NCBI RefSeq assembly: GCF_016839145.1
Contig: NZ_CP069302.1
Location: forward strand, 1 to 64,000
Length of the DNA stretch: 64,000 nt
Source: Shinella sp. PSBB067
GTDB taxonomy: Bacteria; Pseudomonadota; Alphaproteobacteria; Rhizobiales; Rhizobiaceae
Direction: 5' to 3'
A model generated the notes under the pieces. That model saw nothing but the letters and a program-made list of their open reading frames with translations, had not been told where the DNA came from and did no database searches. Below, one piece after another: positions 44,930 to 52,772 of this stretch (positions are counted from its first letter, which is position 1; each line of letters begins with the position of its first letter). Position numbers and translations under genes: made by a program.

Positions 44930-45904
44930 TCAGTTCGTTGCGGTGTCGGGCGTGTAGAGGACGTCCTTCGCCGCAAGCTGGCCTTCCTTCAGCTTGCCCT
45001 CGCGGACGAGCACGTCGATCCAGAACTGCACGTCCCGCTCGACCGGCAGGCCGCCGGCGCGCACGCCGTAGCCGCGGAAATACTGCGCGATGTCCGGGTT
45101 CTCGCCGCGCTCCTTCAGCGCCTTGGCGAGGAGCTGGCGGGTTTCCTCCGGATGCTCGCGGGCATAGTCGAGCGCGCGGGCGGACTGTTCCACGAAGGCC
45201 TTGGCGGCCTCGGGATGCGCCTTCACGAAGTCGCGGCGCAGCACCACGAAGCCGCCGGCGATCTCGCCGAGCACGTCCGTGTCGCCGAAGACCGCGCGCA
45301 GGCCGCCGTTCTTCCTGGCCGCGCCCTCGAAGGTGGTCTGCCAGTAGCCGAAGGCCGAGATGTCGACCTGGCCGGAACGCAGGACCTGTTCGAGCTGCGG
45401 ACCCGGCACGACGACCTGGTTTGCCGAATCCGACGGCAGGCCGACGGAGTGCAGCGCCTCGCGGATCGTGTAGTCGAGATGGGCACCCAGCGTGTTCACC
45501 GCGATGCTCTTGCCGGCGATATCCTTGATGTCCTTGATGGGGCTGTCTTCCAGCACGTAGAAGATCGACTCCACCTCCTTGTTGATGCCGTTGGAGGGAT
45601 AGGCGGCGACGAAGTCGTTGCCGCCGATGATGGAGTTGAGCACGGCCGAGGTCGCCGCGCTGCCGATCTCCACGTCGCCGGAGGCGAGCGCGATCAGCGA
45701 GGCCGGGCCGCCCGCGGCATAGCCGACATTTTCGAGCGTGATGCCGGTGCCCTCGAAATAGCCGAGCTCGGCGGCCAGCTCATGGGCGGAAAGGCCGCCC
45801 TGGCTTGCAAGATAGCGCAGCTTGACCTCCTCTGCGGAGGCCGCGCCGGCAAGGCCGAGGAAGAGGGCTGCGGAAAGCAGGAGCTTGCGGGAATGGAAGG
45901 TCAT
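44930..45904 (-). CDS. ABC transporter substrate-binding protein (SsuA/NrtA-like)
   Basis: A 324-residue periplasmic binding protein with a Sec signal peptide (residues 1-25, MTFHSRKLLLSAALFLGLAG, ending ASA). The mature part has the NMT1/SsuA-type architecture (VKLRYLASQGGLSAHELAA; GDVEIGSAATSAVLNSII; KSIAVNTLGAHLDYTIREAL). It binds an organic solute; linkage to a two-component flavin monooxygenase favours a sulfonate or another organosulfur/organonitrogen compound (inference). Confidence 0.92.
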   Translation of the reverse strand: MTFHSRKLLLSAALFLGLAGAASAEEVKLRYLASQGGLSAHELAAELGYFEGTGITLENVGYAAGGPASLIALASGDVEIGSAATSAVLNSIIGGNDFVAAYPSNGINKEVESIFYVLEDSPIKDIKDIAGKSIAVNTLGAHLDYTIREALHSVGLPSDSANQVVVPGPQLEQVLRSGQVDISAFGYWQTTFEGAARKNGGLRAVFGDTDVLGEIAGGFVVLRRDFVKAHPEAAKAFVEQSARALDYAREHPEETRQLLAKALKERGENPDIAQYFRGYGVRAGGLPVERDVQFWIDVLVREGKLKEGQLAAKDVLYTPDTATN

Positions 45905-45935
45905 TTCGGTGTCCTTTCGGAAAATGGGAGCAGGA

Positions 45936-46787
45936 TCAGGCGGCCGGCTGCGACCAGCGGCAGAGCTTGCGCTGGAGAAGGACGAGCACGGCATTGGCGG
46001 CAAGGCCGAGCAGGGCGAGCAGCAGGATCGCCGCGAACATCAGCGGGATCTGGAAATTGTACTGGGCGTTCATCACCTGGAAGCCGATGCCCTTGTTCGC
46101 GCCGATCATCTCGGCGGCGATGAGGAGCAGGAGCGCCGTGGTGGCCGACAGGCGCAGGCCCACGAAGATGGCGGGAACCGAGGCCGGTAGCACCACCCGG
46201 CGGAAGATGGTGAAGCGGCTCGCCCCATAGGTTCGCGCCATCTCGATGAGCTTGGTGTCGACCTCCTTCACCCCGCCGATGGTCGCAAGCAGAAGCGGAA
46301 AGAGCGTCGCCCAGAAGATGACGAAGACCTTCGACGTTTCGCCGAGCCCGAGCAGCAGGATGAAGACGGGATAGAGTGCGAGCGCGGACGTCTGGCGGAA
46401 GAACTGCAGCAGCGGATCCAGCGCCTGCTCGACGACGCGCACCTGCCCCATGACGAGGCCGAGCGGGACGCCGATGGCGACGGCCGCGAGGAAGGCGATG
46501 CCGGACCGCTGGAGGCTGATCGCGATGTCGTCGACGAGCGCGCCGCTGGAAATGCTGTCCCACAGCGCGGCGAGGATGGTGTCGAGCGGCGGGAAGACGG
46601 AGGGGTTGACCCAGCCCTGCGTGCTCGAGATCTGCCAGAGCGCCAGGAAGCCCAGCACAATGCCGTAGCGGGCGACGAAGGGCGACAGGGCGGCGCTCAG
46701 CCGTCCGACCCGGGCGGGCGCCGTACGTGGACGCGCGGCCAGGCGGAAATCCGCGCCGAGGGTGGAGTTGACGTTCTCATAGGACAT
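45936..46787 (-). CDS. ABC transporter permease (sulfonate/nitrate/taurine type)
   Basis: A 283-residue inner-membrane permease of the BPD type with about six membrane segments. The EAA loop is MARTYGASRFTIFRRVVLPA (about residue 190), followed by SVPAIFVGLRLSATTALLLLIAAEM and ANKGIGFQVMNAQY. It pairs with the ATPase downstream and the binding protein between them; all genes are on the minus strand. Confidence 0.93.
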   Translation of the reverse strand: MSYENVNSTLGADFRLAARPRTAPARVGRLSAALSPFVARYGIVLGFLALWQISSTQGWVNPSVFPPLDTILAALWDSISSGALVDDIAISLQRSGIAFLAAVAIGVPLGLVMGQVRVVEQALDPLLQFFRQTSALALYPVFILLLGLGETSKVFVIFWATLFPLLLATIGGVKEVDTKLIEMARTYGASRFTIFRRVVLPASVPAIFVGLRLSATTALLLLIAAEMIGANKGIGFQVMNAQYNFQIPLMFAAILLLALLGLAANAVLVLLQRKLCRWSQPAA

Positions 46788-46796
46788 GGCGCCCTC

Positions 46797-48149
46797 CTAT
46801 TCGGCGGCCTGGACGGCATTGCGCGCGCCGGCCCAGCGGTTGACGGGGAACGGCAGGCCGAGGTTTTCGCGCAGCGTCGCGCCCTCGTAGGCGGTGCGGA
46901 ACAGGCCCCGGCGCTGGAGCTCGGGGATCACCAGGTCGACGAAGTCGTCGAGCGCGGTCGGCAGCCACGGCGGCAGGATGTTGAAGCCGTCGGCGGCCTC
47001 GTTCTCGAACCATTCCTGCAACGTATCGACGATCGTCTCGGGCGTGCCGACGATGGTGAAGTGCCCGCGCGCGGTGGCGACCCACTGGTAGAGCTGGCGG
47101 ATCGAGAAATTGTTCTCGTCGGCGATCTGGCGGATGAGCGCCTGCCGGCTTTTCATGCCTTCGGTGGGCGGGGCGGGCGGCAGCGGGCCGTCGACGTCGT
47201 AGCCGCGCAGGTCGAGCGTCCCGCCGGTCAGGCCGTTGAGAAGCCCGACGCCGTCTTCCTCGAGGATCAGCGAGGTCAGGCGCTCGTATTTCTCGCGTGC
47301 CTCCTCCTGCGTGCGGCCGACGAAGGGGGCGACGCCCGGCATGACGAGGATGTGGTCCGGGTTGCGGCCAAGGCCCCGGGCGCGCGCCTTGATGTCGCGG
47401 TAGAATTCCTGCGCCGTCTCGATGTGCTGGTGGGCGGTGAAGATCACCTCGGCCGTGGCCGCGGCAAGCCCGCGCCCGTCATCCGACTGGCCCGCCTGCA
47501 CGATGACCGGATGGCCCTGGGGCGAGCGGGGAACGTTGAGCGGCCCGCGCACCTGGAAATGTTCGCCGCGATGCTCGCTCTCGTGCAGCTTTTCCGGATC
47601 GTAGAAGACGCCGCTCTCCTTGTCACGGATGAAGGCGTCGTCCTCGAAGCTGTCCCAGAGCTTCTTGACCGCCTCGACATGCTCGCCGGCGCGGCGATAG
47701 CGCGCGGCGTGCGGCAACTGGGTCTCGCGGTTGAAGTTCTGCGCGGTCGGATCGCCCGTCGTCGTGACGACGTTCCACCCGGCCCGGCCTCCCGAAATGA
47801 GGTCGAGCGAGGCGAATTTGCGGGCCGTGTTGTACGGCTCCTCGTAGGTGGTGGATGCCGTGGCGATGAAGCCGAGGTTCTTCGTGAAGGGCGCGAGCGC
47901 GGAGAAGAGCGTCACCGGCTCGAAGCCCGCGACGCGGGCGTTGCCGCCCTCCCTCGCCCCGCCGAAACCGATGGCGAGGTTGTCGGCCAGGAAATAGGCG
48001 TCGAAGAGGCCGCGTTCGGCCGTCTGGGCGAGTTGCCGGTGGAAGTCGAGGCTGGTTGCGCCGTCGGCCGGCTGGTCCGGATGCCGCCACGAGGCGATGT
48101 GCTGCCCGCCGCCCGGAAGGAATGCGCCAAGCCTGATCTTGCGTGTCAT
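46797..48149 (-). CDS. LLM-class flavin-dependent monooxygenase (NtaA/SnaA/DszA/SoxA type)
   Basis: A 450-residue FMNH2-dependent oxygenase. The N-terminus IRLGAFLPGGGQHIASWRHP, then FDAYFLADNLAIG and SLDLISGGRAGWNVVTTTGD are hallmarks of the nitrilotriacetate/desulfurisation monooxygenase branch. It needs reduced flavin from a partner reductase, which is encoded just upstream on the same strand. It would cleave a carbon-sulfur or carbon-nitrogen bond of an imported compound. Substrate unknown. Confidence 0.93.
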   Translation of the reverse strand: MTRKIRLGAFLPGGGQHIASWRHPDQPADGATSLDFHRQLAQTAERGLFDAYFLADNLAIGFGGAREGGNARVAGFEPVTLFSALAPFTKNLGFIATASTTYEEPYNTARKFASLDLISGGRAGWNVVTTTGDPTAQNFNRETQLPHAARYRRAGEHVEAVKKLWDSFEDDAFIRDKESGVFYDPEKLHESEHRGEHFQVRGPLNVPRSPQGHPVIVQAGQSDDGRGLAAATAEVIFTAHQHIETAQEFYRDIKARARGLGRNPDHILVMPGVAPFVGRTQEEAREKYERLTSLILEEDGVGLLNGLTGGTLDLRGYDVDGPLPPAPPTEGMKSRQALIRQIADENNFSIRQLYQWVATARGHFTIVGTPETIVDTLQEWFENEAADGFNILPPWLPTALDDFVDLVIPELQRRGLFRTAYEGATLRENLGLPFPVNRWAGARNAVQAAE

Positions 48150-48263
48150 CTTGTTTCCTTTCGCTTCTTTTCGAAGGTGGCCGCCTTTGGCCGCAGTTTC
48201 GCGTTCCCGCCGACGGGCGGGTCGTCCATGCCTGGATGTCGCTTGATGGAAGCCGCCCGGCCG

Positions 48264-48806
48264 TTACCGAGGCACGGCGTGATAGCGGCCGTCCTGATAG
48301 AGCAGCGAGTGACCGGTGCCGATGCGGATCGCCTGCACCTTGCCGATGACGATCACATGGCTGTGCCGCTCGATGGCTTCCTCGACGGTACAATCGATGG
48401 CCGCGACGGCATCGACCAGCAGGGGCGCGCCGCTGATGGCGGTGGTCCATTCCGCGCCGCGGTAACGATCGGGACCGCGCAGGCCGCCACGGCCGGCGAA
48501 CTGGTCGGCAAGCGTCTCATGGGCGGGGCCGACGATGTTGATGCCGAGATGGCCGTATCGCTCGACGACGGGCCAGGTCGAGGAGGTGCGGTTGAGGGAA
48601 ACGAGCATGCGCGCCGGCTCGACGGAGAGCGCGGTCGCGGAGGTGACGGTGGCGCCCGTTCGCGTCTCCCCCTCCCCTGCCGTGATGATGCTGACCCCGC
48701 CGCCCAGCGTGCGCAGCGCAGCCTTCAGGGTGTCGGCATCGGCCGGATGGTCCGGCGGCACCGTACCGCGGATGTTGAAATGCGTGTTCTCGATATGGGC
48801 ATTCAT
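48264..48806 (-). CDS. Flavin reductase family protein
   Basis: A 180-residue FMN reductase of the short flavin-reductase-like domain type (LKAALRTLGGGVSIITAGEG; GATVTSATALSVEPARMLVSL; PVVERYGHLGINIVG; a C-terminal HSLLYQDGRYHAV). It supplies reduced flavin to the LLM-class monooxygenase gene 114 bases downstream. It is the promoter-proximal gene of the operon. AT-rich inverted repeat TATTTT-N5-AAAATA (48893-48909) lies 87 bases upstream of its start and is a candidate operator. Confidence 0.9.
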   Translation of the reverse strand: MNAHIENTHFNIRGTVPPDHPADADTLKAALRTLGGGVSIITAGEGETRTGATVTSATALSVEPARMLVSLNRTSSTWPVVERYGHLGINIVGPAHETLADQFAGRGGLRGPDRYRGAEWTTAISGAPLLVDAVAAIDCTVEEAIERHSHVIVIGKVQAIRIGTGHSLLYQDGRYHAVPR

Positions 48807-48892
48807 CGTTCCCGCTCCGCTGGAGACCCCTGAGGCTTATAGGGATACCAAACGAAAACGGGGGCCAGCAGGCACGGCTTTCTTTAATTGAC

Positions 48893-48909
48893 TATTTTTA
48901 TAGAAAATA
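48893..48909. promoter_or_regulatory. AT-rich palindrome upstream of flavin reductase operon
   Basis: TATTTT-N5-AAAATA, perfect six-base arms, in the 180-base gap before the operon. Candidate regulator or promoter site; no regulator gene adjoins it. Confidence 0.35.
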
Positions 48910-48986
48910 TGAACATAGAAGGGTGGCGCGATGGCCGATGTTCCCAGGAAGGCCCTTGCACGCCGGGGATCGCGGCATGGCCGGCA

Positions 48987-49379
48987 TCAGAAAGACCCGC
49001 GCCGCGCGGCCATGGCCGTCACCTCCACCTTCATGCCGGGATCGGCGAGCGCACTGACGCCGACGGCACAGCGGACGGGATAGGGCTTCCTGAAAAAGCT
49101 GCAGTAGACCTCGTTGAAGGCGGGACGGTCGGCCATGTCGGTGAGATAGATCGTCAGGTGTATGACGTCGGCGAGGCTGCTGCCGGCCTTTTCCAGCGAG
49201 GCTTTCAGGCTTTCGAGCGTGGCGACGCTCTGCGTCCTGATGTCACCCGTTTCCAGCGAACCGTCCGCGCGAAGCGGAATATGTGTCGTCATCAGGAGGT
49301 TGCCCAGGCCCGCGACGTCGGACGAAATCTCGCCCTCGTCCGTATCCTCGATGAAGAAGGGTGCGTTGTTTTCGGCCAT
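48987..49379 (-). CDS. RidA family protein (second copy)
   Basis: A 130-residue RidA-like protein (GNLLMTTHIPLRADGSLETGD; SLADVIHLTIYLTDMADRPAF; YPVRCAVGVSALADPGMKVEVTAMAARRG). Here the residue aligned with the catalytic arginine lies in PVRCAVGV. AAGGGAGAA precedes the ATG at 49379. It is not clearly linked to either neighbour and lies upstream of a divergent gene of unknown function. Confidence 0.88.
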   Translation of the reverse strand: MAENNAPFFIEDTDEGEISSDVAGLGNLLMTTHIPLRADGSLETGDIRTQSVATLESLKASLEKAGSSLADVIHLTIYLTDMADRPAFNEVYCSFFRKPYPVRCAVGVSALADPGMKVEVTAMAARRGSF

Positions 49380-49545
49380 GCGATTCTCCCTTGGCGGTGG
49401 TTGGCGGCAGCACCACCGTTTTACCATCCCGCCGTCAACCGAAAACGCCGTGCTGACGTGCGATGCAAAGCGGGTGGCGCCGGGTGGCGCTGCGCACTAT
49501 GGTTTGCAGACCCCTCGCGATGGTCGTCATTCAGGTCGGATAGGC

Positions 49546-50178
49546 ATGCCGCTTCAAAACCGTGTCACACCGTTCGGCGAGATCGTCGCCATCGCGCAGC
49601 GAGGCCTTTTCACCGGCAATCGCGGCATCATTCACGATCCGGCGACCAGAACGCTTCTCGGCAAACGCTGGGCCGGCAAGGCGTGGCTGATCTGCACCTG
49701 CGAATACAGGAACCGTCGCCGCGTGGTGATGGGCGGCAGAAGCTGGACCGAGCTGTTTTTCCTCGACGAGGCCGTCGCCCTCGCCGCCGGCCACAGGCCC
49801 TGCTTCTTCTGCCGGCGCGAAGCGGCGGAGGCATTCCGCGCCCTCTGGGTTTCGGCAAAACGGGAACCGCTTCCCTCCGCCGCCGCGATCGACGCCACGC
49901 TCCATGGTGAGCGCCTTGTGGGACGGAAGAAACGGCTGCATCCGATTGCAGGCCCCCTCGTGGCGCTTCCCGACGGCACGGTCGTCGCCGTCGGAAAGGA
50001 CGCGTTCACGCTTTGCGCTGGACTTGCCTATCGCTGGACCGAAGCCGGTTACGCCCTGCCGCAGGGCCTCGACAGGGCCGACGGGCTTCTCACGCCGCCT
50101 TCGACGGTGCTGGTGCTGGCTGCCGGATACCGGCCCGTTTTCCACCCCTCCATGGGTACGGCAATAAACGGTGGGTAA
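49546..50178 (+). CDS. Conserved protein of unknown function with Cys motifs
   Basis: About 210 residues from the ATG at 49546. Distinctive motifs are LLGKRWAGKAWLICTCEYR and a CFFCRREAAEAFRALW region, with LHGERLVGRKKRLHPIAGPL in the middle. The cysteine pairs suggest a structural zinc site, which is inference. No membrane segment or signal peptide. The longer frame upstream is rejected because it overlaps the divergent RidA gene. I do not recognise a named family. Confidence 0.7.
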   Translation: MPLQNRVTPFGEIVAIAQRGLFTGNRGIIHDPATRTLLGKRWAGKAWLICTCEYRNRRRVVMGGRSWTELFFLDEAVALAAGHRPCFFCRREAAEAFRALWVSAKREPLPSAAAIDATLHGERLVGRKKRLHPIAGPLVALPDGTVVAVGKDAFTLCAGLAYRWTEAGYALPQGLDRADGLLTPPSTVLVLAAGYRPVFHPSMGTAINGG

Positions 50179-50285
50179 CGTCGCCTGCATCTGTCTGGCG
50201 GCGCCGCGCCACGCTAGAAGAGTATGGCAAGCAATGCCTGCGGCCCGGCAAACGCTGGCGCGCGAGGGCTCGCGGTTACTTTCCG

Positions 50286-50293
50286 TTAACCAT
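50286..50293 (+). promoter_or_regulatory. CtrA-like half-site TTAACCAT upstream of repA
   Basis: TTAACCAT lies 87 bases before the chosen repA start, followed by TAATGCC. The octamer matches the CtrA half-site known in Alphaproteobacteria. A second copy is at 54126-54133 downstream of repC. Binding is not proven by sequence. Confidence 0.3.
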
Positions 50294-50379
50294 TAATGCC
50301 TTGCTCTAACATCAGAATCGGTTCTAAATGCGGTTTAATCCCTCATATGGGCTTGAAATCGCATTTTGAGATTCTCGAC

Positions 50380-51588
50380 ATGAATATGGCCGCAATGTTC
50401 GGACAGGCAATTTCCGAGGTCGATCAACTGATCATCGGGCAGGCGCACGAACTGTCAGACAAGTTGAAGCAGCACCGGCTGGAGATGTTCCCGCCCGTTG
50501 CGCAGAAGACCCTGCGCCAGTTCCAGCTGAGCGAGGCTGCCCACTTCCTCGGCGTCACCAGCGGCTACCTGCGCAATCTTTCGCTCGAATCCAAGGGGCC
50601 GCTGCCGCAGGTCACGCCGTCCGGCCGCCGCTCCTATACGGCCGAGCAGTTGCAGGAAATGCGCGAGTATCTGGAACAGAACAGCCGCGGCCAGCGCTAT
50701 GTGCCGCGGCGGCGCGGAACCGAGCATCTGCAGGTCATCGCGGTGGTGAACTTCAAGGGCGGCTCGGGCAAGACGACGACGACGGCGCATCTGGCGCAAA
50801 ATCTCGCGCTGACGGGGCACCGCGTCCTTGCCGTCGATCTCGACCCCCAGGCCAGCCTTTCGGCGATCCACGGCTTCCAGCCGGAATTCGACGTCAACGA
50901 GAACGAGACCCTCTATGGCGCGATCCGCTATGACGACCAGCGCCGACCGTTGAAGGAGATCATCCGCAAGACGAATTTCCCGGGCCTCGACATCGTGCCC
51001 GGCAATCTCGAGCTCATGGAGTTCGAGCACGACACCCCGCGCATTCTCGCGCAGGGCAATAGCGGCGACTACGGCCGGATCTTCTTCGCGCGGCTCGACG
51101 AGGCGCTTTCGTCCGTGGCCGACGACTACGACGTGGTGGTGATCGACTGCCCGCCGCAGCTCGGCTTCCTGACGATGAGCGCCATCTGCGGCGCCACCGC
51201 GGTGCTCATCACCGTTCATCCGCAGATGCTCGACGTCATGTCCATGTGCCAGTTCCTGCAGATGCTGGGCGAGGTGCTGAACACGCTGAAGAGCGCCGGC
51301 GGCAACATGAACCTCGACTGGCTGCGCTACCTCGTCACCCGCTACGACCCGGCCGACGGCCCGCAGACGCAGATGGTCGCCTTCATGCGCTCGCTGTTCA
51401 AGCAGCATGTTCTGACCAACCCGATGGTGCGAAGCGTCGCCATCGCGGATGCGGCGCTGACCAACCAGACGCTCTACGAGGTCGACCGCAGCCAGTTCAC
51501 GCGGGCGACCTACGACCGCGCGCTGGAATCCATGGAAGCGGTCAACGCGGAAATCGTCGATCTCATTCACAAGGCATGGGGGCGTTGA
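50380..51588 (+). CDS. repA: Plasmid partition ATPase RepA (ParA family)
   Basis: About 402 residues from the ATG at 50380 (an ATG at 50347 in the same frame would add eleven residues). An N-terminal DNA-binding part (FQLSEAAHFLGVTSGYLRNL) precedes the deviant Walker A VVNFKGGSGKTTTTAHLAQN (about residue 125) and the A' motif LAVDLDPQASLSAIHG. DYDVVVIDCPPQLGFLTMSA is the Walker B region. RepA with RepB segregates the replicon and represses the operon promoter. It is followed after two bases by repB. Confidence 0.96.
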   Translation: MNMAAMFGQAISEVDQLIIGQAHELSDKLKQHRLEMFPPVAQKTLRQFQLSEAAHFLGVTSGYLRNLSLESKGPLPQVTPSGRRSYTAEQLQEMREYLEQNSRGQRYVPRRRGTEHLQVIAVVNFKGGSGKTTTTAHLAQNLALTGHRVLAVDLDPQASLSAIHGFQPEFDVNENETLYGAIRYDDQRRPLKEIIRKTNFPGLDIVPGNLELMEFEHDTPRILAQGNSGDYGRIFFARLDEALSSVADDYDVVVIDCPPQLGFLTMSAICGATAVLITVHPQMLDVMSMCQFLQMLGEVLNTLKSAGGNMNLDWLRYLVTRYDPADGPQTQMVAFMRSLFKQHVLTNPMVRSVAIADAALTNQTLYEVDRSQFTRATYDRALESMEAVNAEIVDLIHKAWGR

Positions 51589-51590
51589 TC

Positions 51591-52616
51591 ATGGCGCGCA
51601 AGAACGTTCTTTCCAACCTGATGAACCCGGCGCCGGAGAAGTTGACGCCGGTAAACCCGGTTTCGGAAGAACCGCGCCAGCACGTCACCTACAAGGGGAT
51701 CGGTGCGCTCGGCGCCGTGACGCGCAGCATCGACGCGCTTGCCGCCAAGGCCGACGCCGCCAAGGAAATCGAGGCGAAGCTGACGGCCGGCGAGGTCGTC
51801 ATCGAGCTCGAGCCCGACCAGATCGAGGAATCCTTCATTTCCGACCGTCTGGTGCATTCCGACCAGCAGTTCCAGGAACTCGTCGAGGCAATGCGCGTGC
51901 GCGGCCAGGATTCGCCGATCCTCGTGCGCCCCCATCCCGCAAAGGACGGAATCTACCAGATCGCCTTCGGCCACCGGCGCGCGAAGGCCGCCCGCCTGCT
52001 CGGCCGGCCCGTCCGCGCGGTGGTCAAGGTGCTGACCGACCGCGACCACGTCATCGCCCAGGGCCAGGAGAACAGCGCGCGGGCGGATCTTTCCTTCCTG
52101 GAGCGGGCGACCTTCGCGGGAGAACTGGAAGCGCGCGGCTTCGACCGCGAGACGATCATGGCGGCGCTCAGCGCGGACAAGACGACCCTTTCGAAAATGC
52201 TGTCGGTCGTGAACCGGATACCGAAGGCGGTCCGTTCCGGCATCGGTCCGGCGCTCTCCATCGGCCGCGATCGCTGGCACGAGCTCGCGACGCGTTTCGA
52301 CGACCCCGCCAACGAAGACAAGGCCGTGGAGTTTCTGGCGCGCGAGCGTATCAAGGCCCGTTCGCCGGAAGAGCGCTTCAACCTTCTTGGCAGCCATCTG
52401 GCGCGGACGGATACGCTCGTGGTCGCCAAGGCGGCGCCGGCCACATGGCGGCGCAAGGATGGGCCGGTCGAGGCCAGCATCAAGACCAACGGCCGCCAGT
52501 ACACGATCGCGCTGAAAGCGGCGGAAGCGGCCGCCTTCGGCGCCTACATCACCCGTAATCTGGATCGCCTCTACGAGGCGTACCGCTCTGAAAACAATCA
52601 GAAATCAGGAGATTGA
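51591..52616 (+). CDS. repB: Plasmid partition protein RepB (ParB family)
   Basis: A 341-residue centromere-binding protein. The ParB/Spo0J nuclease-like box is in PILVRPHPAKDGIYQIAFGH (about residue 105), continuing RRAKAARLLG. A helix-turn-helix follows (ARADLSFLERATFAGELEAR, then IMAALSADKTTLSKML at about 184). The C-terminus is the dimerisation region. It binds parS sites; three candidates with the repABC consensus are listed in this window. A degenerate 13-of-16 match lies inside its own N-terminal coding region (51641-51656). Confidence 0.96.
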   Translation: MARKNVLSNLMNPAPEKLTPVNPVSEEPRQHVTYKGIGALGAVTRSIDALAAKADAAKEIEAKLTAGEVVIELEPDQIEESFISDRLVHSDQQFQELVEAMRVRGQDSPILVRPHPAKDGIYQIAFGHRRAKAARLLGRPVRAVVKVLTDRDHVIAQGQENSARADLSFLERATFAGELEARGFDRETIMAALSADKTTLSKMLSVVNRIPKAVRSGIGPALSIGRDRWHELATRFDDPANEDKAVEFLARERIKARSPEERFNLLGSHLARTDTLVVAKAAPATWRRKDGPVEASIKTNGRQYTIALKAAEAAAFGAYITRNLDRLYEAYRSENNQKSGD

Positions 52617-52621
52617 TCCGC

Positions 52622-52677
52622 AAAAGAAAAAGGCCCCCTCAACGTTACCGTCGCGGAAGCCCTTCTCATCGTTTAGC
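52622..52677 (-). ncRNA. Counter-transcribed RNA (ctRNA, inc-alpha type) antisense to the repC leader
   Basis: On the minus strand TTGACT (52707-52712) and GATTCT (52684-52689) are separated by exactly 17 bases, giving a start near 52677. The RNA ends at a GC hairpin followed by TTTTT (52627-52631). This is the conserved repB-repC intergenic antisense RNA of repABC plasmids, which lowers RepC synthesis and determines incompatibility. End positions are approximate. Confidence 0.85.
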
Positions 52678-52741
52678 AGCCTGAGAATCGCACTTCCCCG
52701 AATCACAGTCAAGCCTTTTCGGCGCCGGTTTCGGTGATGGG

Positions 52742-52772
52742 GTCTCTTTTGCCTGTTGAAAGGTGAAGAGAC
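52742..52772 (+). promoter_or_regulatory. Hairpin sequestering the repC ribosome-binding site
   Basis: Perfect GTCTCTT (52742-52748) and AAGAGAC (52766-52772) arms, continued by CCT and AGG (52752-52754, 52761-52763). The 3' arm contains the AGGTGAAGAG ribosome-binding site and ends one base before the ATG. It corresponds to the S-element of the repC leader: ctRNA pairing to the leader lets it form and block translation. Confidence 0.75.

Noticed and set aside
51641..51656. GTTGACGCCGGTAAAC in repB as a parS site
   Set aside because: Matches only 13 of 16 consensus positions and has CC instead of GC at the centre; inside coding sequence, so kept only as a weak note.
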